Assembly (NCBI GenBank): GCA_937967705.1
Contig: CALCJG010000078.1
Location: forward strand, 1-7,642
Direction of reading: 5' to 3'
Length of the DNA stretch: 7,642 nt
Source of the DNA: an uncultured Spirochaetia bacterium
GTDB lineage: Bacteria; Spirochaetota; UBA4802; JAGODF01
Shown here: in pieces, positions 1 through 5,050 of the stretch
How positions within the stretch are numbered: position 1 is the stretch's first letter
How the letters are laid out: the number at the start of each line of letters is the position of its first letter
Program-made: the position numbers and the translations under genes
The notes under the pieces: generated by a model
What the model saw: the letters and a program-made list of their open reading frames with translations, nothing else
The model's database searches: none
What the model was told of the DNA's origin: nothing

Positions 1-1547
1 GCTACCTCCCTTGTTTCCGCAGAAGAAATCCCCGCCGCATTTTTATGGAGGATTTCCGCTGAAGCGGCGGCCCTGGACTGGCGGTACCGGGAAAATTCCG
101 TCAAGGCCGCAACGGATCTCAGGGCATCCTTCACATCACCGTAAACCGGCACGCCGGCCTCCGTGAAGAGCCTCCGAGTTTCGCGGACAGCCTCCTCCAG
201 ATCCATGGCCTCTTCCTCCTGGCGGAAGTTGGGGAGCACCAGCACCACAGGCTTGCCCGTCTGGTCCCACACCTCCCGGCAGACGGCAGCCAGCTCACGG
301 CCCGGGGTGATGTCAGCGAGGCCGGAGACCCCGAGCACCTTCACATGGGCCTTGAAGTGATAGAGGAGCAGGACCACGATGTGCACATCCACCCGCTCGT
401 CCTCCGAGGCCCGCAGCAGGATCTCCCGGATCACGCCGGGAGCGACGAAGGGATTGGCCACGTCGATGGGGTTAGCGGCGCTGGAGCCCGGCTTCGGGAG
501 GAGGTCCATTATGGAATCCCTCAGATCCTCCCGCAGCGGCGGGATCTCCATCCCGAGAGATTCTGCAGCGTCGGCGGCGGCGATTCCCAGCGCCCCTCCG
601 CCCCCTACGACGGTACAGCCATGATAGTCCCGGACCGGCAGCAGCGAAAAAGCGAGGGACACGTCAATCATCTCGCCGATGCTCTCGAGCCGGATGGCCC
701 CGCACTGCCTCAGGGCGGCCTCCCAGATGGCGCGGCGGCCCCCCAGGGACGCTGTGTGGCTGGCCGCGGCCCTTCCCCCGGCATCGGAAAGCCCCCCCTT
801 GATCACCAGGACCGGTTTTTCCCCTGCCGTCTCCTCGAGGGCTGACAGGAAACCGTCGCCGTCGGCCACGCCTTCGAGATACATGCCGATCACCTTCGTT
901 TCGTCGTCCCGGAGAAGATAGCGGAGCATCTCCGTTTCCCGGAGATCGGCGCCGTTGCCGAAGCTCACCACCTTGGAGAATCGGACCCCCCGCCATTTGC
1001 CTAGAAGCGCCAGGTCTATGGAATGGCCGCCGCTCTGCGAGAGGAAGGCCACGCCCCCCGGTTCCCGCGAGAGCCCCGGTCCCGGCAGCAGCGTCTGCCC
1101 GGAGCGGGGGCAATAGATCCCGAAACAGTTGGGGCCCAGCACGCGTATCCCCCGGGCGGCGATCTCCCGCAGCTGTTCTTCCAGGGCTATCCCTTCCGGC
1201 GTGCCCGTCTCCCGGAACCCCGAGGAGAGGATCTCAACCCCGGCGGCCCCTTTTTTCAGGCAGGATTCCACGACGGCGGGAACATGTCGGGCCGGAATGG
1301 TGATGATGGCGAAGTCGATGGACCCCGGGATATCCTCAACGGACCGGTATATCTCCAGACCCTCCACGCTCCCTCCCCGAACGTTTACCGGGTAGATTTT
1401 GCCCCCGTACCCGACTGAGATGTGGGAGAGAAGAATGCTGCGGCCGAAACTGAATCCCTCGGAGGAAACGCCCACGATGGCAATGTTTTCCGGCGCGAAC
1501 ATCCGGTCCAGCTGTTCCGGAAATACCGTACTGTTTTCCTGTTTCAT
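1..1547 (-). CDS. NDP-forming acyl-CoA synthetase (acetyl-CoA synthetase ADP-forming / succinyl-CoA ligase alpha-like), 3' end outside the window
   Basis: Reading from ATG at 1547 leftwards gives 515 uninterrupted codons with no stop before the window edge, so the C-terminus is missing. Enzymes of this family interconvert acyl-CoA plus NDP plus phosphate with free acid, CoA and NTP in the cytoplasm. Residues about 10-110 form a CoA-binding Rossmann-like domain (IAIVGVSS at 22-29). GPNCFGIYCP (138-147) and FLSQSGG (168-174) are succinyl-CoA-synthetase-type motifs. SHTASLGG (263-270) carries H264, the expected phosphohistidine. VVGGGGALGI (313-322) and NPIDV (359-363) belong to the second CoA-ligase domain. 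Alpha-only proteins are usually about 460-480 residues. This one is still open at 515 and ends in a stretch resembling the linker to an ATP-grasp beta domain, so a fused alpha-beta protein of about 700 residues is likely but unseen. A good Shine-Dalgarno (GGGGG at 1553-1557, 5 nt from ATG) supports the start. The gene is divergent from the TetR gene. The specific acid substrate cannot be read from the sequence. Confidence 0.9.
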   Translation of the reverse strand, partial: MKQENSTVFPEQLDRMFAPENIAIVGVSSEGFSFGRSILLSHISVGYGGKIYPVNVRGGSVEGLEIYRSVEDIPGSIDFAIITIPARHVPAVVESCLKKGAAGVEILSSGFRETGTPEGIALEEQLREIAARGIRVLGPNCFGIYCPRSGQTLLPGPGLSREPGGVAFLSQSGGHSIDLALLGKWRGVRFSKVVSFGNGADLRETEMLRYLLRDDETKVIGMYLEGVADGDGFLSALEETAGEKPVLVIKGGLSDAGGRAAASHTASLGGRRAIWEAALRQCGAIRLESIGEMIDVSLAFSLLPVRDYHGCTVVGGGGALGIAAADAAESLGMEIPPLREDLRDSIMDLLPKPGSSAANPIDVANPFVAPGVIREILLRASEDERVDVHIVVLLLYHFKAHVKVLGVSGLADITPGRELAAVCREVWDQTGKPVVLVLPNFRQEEEAMDLEEAVRETRRLFTEAGVPVYGDVKDALRSVAALTEFSRYRQSRAAASAEILHKNAAGISSAETREV

Positions 1548-1572
1548 GACATCCCCCTTTACCTGCCCCCGC

Positions 1573-1602
1573 CTTTTACATTTTTAATAAATGCCGTTTC
1601 AA
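1573..1602 (-). promoter_or_regulatory. candidate sigma70-like promoter for the acyl-CoA synthetase gene
   Basis: On the minus strand TTGAAA (1602-1597, five of six matches to TTGACA) is followed after 16 bases by TGTAAA (1580-1575) or after 18 by TAAAAG (1578-1573), each four of six matches to TATAAT. Transcription would begin near 1567, leaving a leader of about 20 bases with the GGGGG ribosome site. The palindromic operator lies about 35 bases upstream of this -35 box rather than over it, so repression here would need a different geometry than at the divergent promoter. This is a consensus reading only. Confidence 0.35.
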
Positions 1603-1610
1603 AAAAATTC

Positions 1611-1639
1611 TTGACCGCAGGGCGCTTATGCAATAGCAT
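1611..1639 (+). promoter_or_regulatory. sigma70-like promoter of the TetR-family gene
   Basis: TTGACC (1611-1616, five of six matches) and TAGCAT (1634-1639, four of six matches) are separated by the optimal 17 bases. The predicted start site is near 1646, giving a leader of only about 22 bases before the proposed TTG start. The -10 box overlaps the left edge of the 1637-1657 inverted repeat and the start site falls at its centre, so a bound regulator would block RNA polymerase directly. Confidence 0.6.
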
Positions 1640-1657
1640 ACCATACCGTATGGTATG
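1637..1657. promoter_or_regulatory. perfect inverted repeat, probable TetR-family operator
   Basis: Arms CATACCATAC (1637-1646) and GTATGGTATG (1648-1657) are exact reverse complements around a single central C at 1647. Each arm is itself two tandem CATAC (or GTATG) units, so the site holds four copies of the same pentamer in two orientations. Its length and symmetry fit a TetR-family dimer site. It covers the end of the -10 box, the predicted transcription start and the first base of the GGAG ribosome site of the regulator gene, which implies autorepression. Control of the divergent acyl-CoA synthetase gene is inferred from position. Confidence 0.75.
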
Positions 1658-1667
1658 GAGTGTGAAT

Positions 1668-2243
1668 TTGTCAACAAAAATTAATGCGAAAAAGGTATGG
1701 CTGGAGGAAGGGCTGAAGATCCTGGAGACCGAGGGCCCCGGAATGCTCTCCATAGAAAACCTCACCCGGCGTACCGGTAAAACCAAGGGCTCATTCTATC
1801 ATCACTTCAGGGACCGGAACGGATACGTGGAAAAACTTTTGGAGTACTACGAGGCTTATACCACCCGGGAGATCATCGAGAGGGCCAACGAGGAGAACGA
1901 CCCGCAGGGGAGCCTCCGGAACCTGACGAAGCTGACCTTCCGCCTCTCCGGCACATTGGAACTTGCCATCCGCGCCTGGGCCCTCTATGATTCAAAGGTG
2001 CGGCGCTTTCAGGATCGCATGGACCTCCTCCGAAGCGAGTACCTCAGGGAGCTCCATCAGGCCGCGGGCCTGACCCCCGCGAAGGCCCGGAACGCGGCCT
2101 ACCGCGACTACGCCCTCTTTCTGGGACTTCAGCAGCTGCGGCATAATTTCGACGAGAAACGGTTTGCAGAGATTCTGAGAGCCCTTTTCCATCCTTCGCA
2201 AAAACCAGACAAGGCTTCCGGCAATCGATCAAACAATGACTAA
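1668..2243 (+). CDS. TetR/AcrR-family transcriptional regulator
   Basis: This is a 191-residue protein, a normal length for the family. The N-terminal DNA-binding domain spans about residues 7-55: IENLTRRTGKTKGSFYHHF (29-47) is the helix-turn-helix with the typical end of the recognition helix (G-S-F-Y-H-H-F). The remaining, mainly helical part is the variable ligand-binding and dimerisation domain. Its ligand cannot be read. An acyl-CoA or related acid is plausible because the gene is divergent from an acyl-CoA synthetase. Start choice: TTG at 1668 has GGAG at 1657-1660 with a 7-base gap and gives an N-terminus (STKINAKKVW) of the usual TetR length. An in-frame ATG at 1650 lies inside the operator, has no ribosome site and would sit about 4 bases from the predicted transcription start. 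GTG at 1662 is too close to GGAG. The reading frame stays open far upstream, but that part lies antisense to the synthetase gene. Autoregulation through the 1637-1657 palindrome is likely. Confidence 0.88.
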   Translation: MSTKINAKKVWLEEGLKILETEGPGMLSIENLTRRTGKTKGSFYHHFRDRNGYVEKLLEYYEAYTTREIIERANEENDPQGSLRNLTKLTFRLSGTLELAIRAWALYDSKVRRFQDRMDLLRSEYLRELHQAAGLTPAKARNAAYRDYALFLGLQQLRHNFDEKRFAEILRALFHPSQKPDKASGNRSNND

Positions 2244-2404
2244 AAGAATACTGCTTGCCTAAAACAACCCGTTCCCTGATTGTTGCCTTTTGGCCAAGAA
2301 TAGGATAATTTATCATCTGATCATTGAGATCATTAATAATCAATACGAATTGCCTCATCTTTCATAGCAACGGAAGATTTGAATCATTTCCGGGAGAAAT
2401 CCGA
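2244..2404 (+). promoter_or_regulatory. intergenic region with weak promoter candidate for the xylanase gene
   Basis: This AT-rich spacer separates the regulator stop from the xylanase start. GATAAT (2304-2309, five of six matches to a -10 box) is preceded by TTGCCT (2283-2288) at 15 bases or TTGTTG (2280-2285) at 18 bases. Both are imperfect -35 boxes. Small symmetries follow: GATAA-T-TTATC (2304-2314), and GATCATT repeated directly at 2319-2325 and 2328-2334. A bulged hairpin can pair 2257-2268 with 2282-2294 but has no following T-run, so it is a poor terminator. The ribosome site is GGGAG at 2392-2396. Confidence 0.25.
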
Positions 2405-3502
2405 ATGAGATGTACTTTACTCTCGACAACCCTGCTGCTGACGCTGCTCACCCTGCTGCTCACGGGCTGTTCCGACAACAGCCAGCAAGGCATTGAAGAA
2501 AACCCCACACCCCCGTCCTTCGGATCCGCCGTCGACCCTGCTCTGTTAACAAATGCCGGGTATTCCGAAACCCTGCGGAAATACTACAACTGTCTTGTCG
2601 CAGAAAATCATATGAAATGGGCCATCGTTCAGCCCGCCGAGGGCAACTTCAGCTTTACGGAGGCTGATAAAATCGTTAACTTTGCCCGGACTTACGGCAT
2701 GAAGATGAGAGGGCATGCTCTTCTTTGGCACCTGCAGGTCCCGGATTGGGTGACGGCAAAACCTGCTGCAGATCTGGACACGGTTCTCAAGACACACATC
2801 GATACGGTCGTAGGCAGGTATAAAGGCGAGATCTTTGCCTGGGACGTGGCCAATGAGATCATCATGTGCGCCGATACCGGCCTCCGCAATCGAACCTTAT
2901 CCGCCAGTGATCCCGATTATTCCCCCTGGTCCCTCAACGCCAGCGACGATTCTATGATCCGGAAGGCATTCATTTATGCTCACGCAGCAGATCCCGAAGC
3001 CAGGCTCTTTCTGAACGACAACAACAACTATGATGGCGGTGAATTGGTTTATCCGGGCTGGAACAAACTGCAGTCCGACCTGCTGTACAGCTTCATCAGG
3101 AAATGGAAGGAAGACGGCATCCCGATACACGGCGTGGGGATGCAGCTGCATCTTGTGGAGGGATATCCTCCAGACTACTCCCTGATTGAGGCGGATATCA
3201 TCCGCTATGGGAACCTGGGGCTGGAAATTCACTTCACCGAGGTGGATGTCCGCATTAAGGAACCAGTCACCCCGCAAAAACTCCAAAACCAGGCAGCCAT
3301 ATACAGAGAGCTGGCAAGGCTCGCGGCCAAACACCCCCGGACAGTCAGGGCCTTCATCACCTGGGGGTTGACCGACAAGCATTCCTGGATACCGCTTTTC
3401 TTCACGGGATTCGGCCATGCCCTCCCCTTCGATGAAAACTACGATCCTAAAGAATGCTATCAGGCCATTAAAGAAACCATCGCAGTGCCCTACAGGCCGT
3501 AG
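2405..3502 (+). CDS. GH10 endo-1,4-beta-xylanase-type glycoside hydrolase, lipoprotein
   Basis: This 365-residue protein has a lipoprotein signal (MRCTLLSTTLLLTLL, then LTGC at 19-22). Cys22 is the lipid site and is followed by Ser, which favours the outer membrane under the E. coli +2 rule. The rest is a single GH10 catalytic barrel of normal length without a carbohydrate-binding module. Diagnostic motifs appear in order: ENHMKW (67-72), GHALLWH (103-109), WDVANE (146-151) with acid/base Glu151, LNDNNNYD (203-210, where many relatives have LNDYN), HFTEVD (276-281) with nucleophile Glu279, and WGLTDKHSWIP (320-330). GH10 enzymes cleave internal beta-1,4 bonds of xylan with retention of configuration. 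The start at 2405 has GGGAG 8 bases upstream and puts the signal peptide at the N-terminus. An in-frame ATG at 2324 would add 27 polar residues ahead of the signal and has no good ribosome site. No xylosidase, transporter or other xylan gene is nearby. Base composition is visibly lower in GC than the flanking genes, consistent with acquisition by transfer. Confidence 0.93.
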   Translation: MRCTLLSTTLLLTLLTLLLTGCSDNSQQGIEENPTPPSFGSAVDPALLTNAGYSETLRKYYNCLVAENHMKWAIVQPAEGNFSFTEADKIVNFARTYGMKMRGHALLWHLQVPDWVTAKPAADLDTVLKTHIDTVVGRYKGEIFAWDVANEIIMCADTGLRNRTLSASDPDYSPWSLNASDDSMIRKAFIYAHAADPEARLFLNDNNNYDGGELVYPGWNKLQSDLLYSFIRKWKEDGIPIHGVGMQLHLVEGYPPDYSLIEADIIRYGNLGLEIHFTEVDVRIKEPVTPQKLQNQAAIYRELARLAAKHPRTVRAFITWGLTDKHSWIPLFFTGFGHALPFDENYDPKECYQAIKETIAVPYRP

Positions 3503-4992
3503 ATTTCCCCGTACTTCTCTTCCAGGTAGCAAACATAAGGCCCCGGCTCGATGGACGAGCCCGTTATGCGCTTTACAAGATCCGCTGGGTCATACTTGCG
3601 GCCGTGGGCATGCACTTTTTCCCTCAGCCAGGCCAGGAGATCGGAGAAATCACCCCGGCGCAGCTGATTATCCAGGGAAGGGTTTTCAGATCTGTGCTTT
3701 TCCCAGAGCTGAGCGGATATGAGATTGCCGAGGGCATAGGTGGGAAAGTATCCGAACATCCCCCCGGACCAGTGTACGTCCTGCAGCACCCCCCGGGCGT
3801 CGTCCGGCGGCATGAGGCCCAGGTAATCCTTCATCCGGGCGTTCCAGGCCTCAGGAAGTTGCCCTACCTCAATGCCCCCCTCGATCAGGGCTATCTCCAG
3901 CTCCAGACGCAGCATTACATGAAGGTTGTAGGTGGCCTCATCAGCCTCCACACGGATCAGGCTGGGCTCCACCCGGTTGATCCCCCGGTAGAAGGCCTGC
4001 AGACTGACATTCCCCAGTTGCGAGGGGAAGAGCTCCTTCAGCCGCGGATAGAACCGCTCCCAGAAGGGAAGCGACCGGCCCACGAGGTTTTCCCAGAGGC
4101 GGCTCTGGGATTCATGGAGAGCCAGGGAGGCCCCACCCTCAAGCGGTGTGCGGTCCAGCGGGGGAGCGACCCCCTGTTCGTAGAGCGCATGTCCGGTTTC
4201 GTGCATCGTGCTGAAGAGGGCCGACATCCCGGAGTCCTTTTCGAAACGCGTGGTAATGCGCACGTCGTCCCGGCCGAAGGAGGTGGTGAAGGGATGTGCC
4301 GATCTGTCCTGGCGGCCCCGGTTCCAGTCGTACCCGAAGGCCGTGGCGATCTCGACTCCGAAATCCCATTGCCTCCTCTCGTTGTATTCCCCCCTCAGAA
4401 AGGAATCCTCCACCTGCGACCTTCCGGCAAGGGCTCGCAGGAGTTTCACCTGCCTCTGCCGCAGGGCTTCGAAGATATTTTTTATCTCCGCGGTCTTCAT
4501 TCCCGGCTCAAAATTGTCCAGTAGGATGTCGTAAGGATGATCGGAGGGGGGGAAGAAACCCACATATCGCCGGTTTAACTCCACAACTCTCTCCAGATGC
4601 GGCTGAAAAAGCGAAAAATCAGATTTCCCGCGGGCTTCGACCCAGGCGTGATGGGCCCGGGCGGTCACCACGCTGAACTCTTCCACGTAGTCCTCCGGGA
4701 CAAGGACCTCCTTTTGATAATCCCTGTAGGCCACCCGGACCAGGTTGAACTCATCACTCTCATCACTCAGCTCCTTTACCCAGTCAAGCAGTCCCTCCAG
4801 AAGATCTCCCAGCTCCCGGGAGGTCGCTCTATCATGGGCGATAGTTCGAATCGTGGCGCTCTGCCGGCCGCGGGCCTCGGCGGCGCCGGCGGGCATATAG
4901 GTCTGCTGGTCCCATTCCATCAGCGCCGCCGCATGGTTGAGGTCGGCAATCTCCCCGAGTAAAGTTTTCAGACGTTCATAATCCTTTATCAT
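3490..4992 (-). CDS. M32 family thermostable (Taq-type) metallocarboxypeptidase
   Basis: This complete 500-residue protein matches the usual M32 length. It is a cytoplasmic, mostly helical zinc- or cobalt-dependent enzyme that removes C-terminal amino acids from peptides. The family signatures appear in order: HPFTTSFGRDDVRITTRF (233-250, containing DVRIT), HETGH (264-268) with metal ligands His264 and His268 and catalytic Glu265, HESQSR (293-298) with Glu294 as likely third ligand, IRVEADEATYNLH (346-358), and GVLQDVHW (401-408) followed by GYFPTYALGN (414-423). All residues expected for activity are present. The ATG at 4992 has GAGAGGG (5004-4998) 5 bases upstream. The 3' end overlaps the convergent xylanase gene by 13 bases. 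The kinase gene ends 58 bases upstream on the same strand, so co-transcription is possible. The gap contains a TATAAA box (5037-5032) but no convincing -35. Confidence 0.95.
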   Translation of the reverse strand: MIKDYERLKTLLGEIADLNHAAALMEWDQQTYMPAGAAEARGRQSATIRTIAHDRATSRELGDLLEGLLDWVKELSDESDEFNLVRVAYRDYQKEVLVPEDYVEEFSVVTARAHHAWVEARGKSDFSLFQPHLERVVELNRRYVGFFPPSDHPYDILLDNFEPGMKTAEIKNIFEALRQRQVKLLRALAGRSQVEDSFLRGEYNERRQWDFGVEIATAFGYDWNRGRQDRSAHPFTTSFGRDDVRITTRFEKDSGMSALFSTMHETGHALYEQGVAPPLDRTPLEGGASLALHESQSRLWENLVGRSLPFWERFYPRLKELFPSQLGNVSLQAFYRGINRVEPSLIRVEADEATYNLHVMLRLELEIALIEGGIEVGQLPEAWNARMKDYLGLMPPDDARGVLQDVHWSGGMFGYFPTYALGNLISAQLWEKHRSENPSLDNQLRRGDFSDLLAWLREKVHAHGRKYDPADLVKRITGSSIEPGPYVCYLEEKYGEIYGL

Positions 4993-5050
4993 CCATTCCC
5001 TCTCAGCTTATCTCCGATTTGCAGCTAATGCTTTATATGGTTATAAATAC

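Noticed and set aside
345..1418. Several plus-strand frames and one minus-strand frame (1113-664) across the left part
   Set aside because: The minus-strand frame from 1547 encodes all expected acyl-CoA synthetase motifs throughout. These others are rich in Arg, Pro and Ser, typical of out-of-frame reading of GC-rich DNA.
2257..2294. Possible rho-independent terminator after the TetR gene
   Set aside because: The stem is bulged and mostly A-T paired, with a 13-base loop and no T-run after it. It is not a convincing terminator.
2324..2404. Earlier in-frame ATG for the xylanase gene at 2324
   Set aside because: It would bury the lipoprotein signal behind 27 polar residues and lacks a ribosome site. 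ATG 2405 has GGGAG at good spacing.
3604..4524. Plus-strand open frame of 306 codons inside the carboxypeptidase gene
   Set aside because: It is antisense to the HETGH-containing M32 gene, with no recognisable domain and low-complexity composition.
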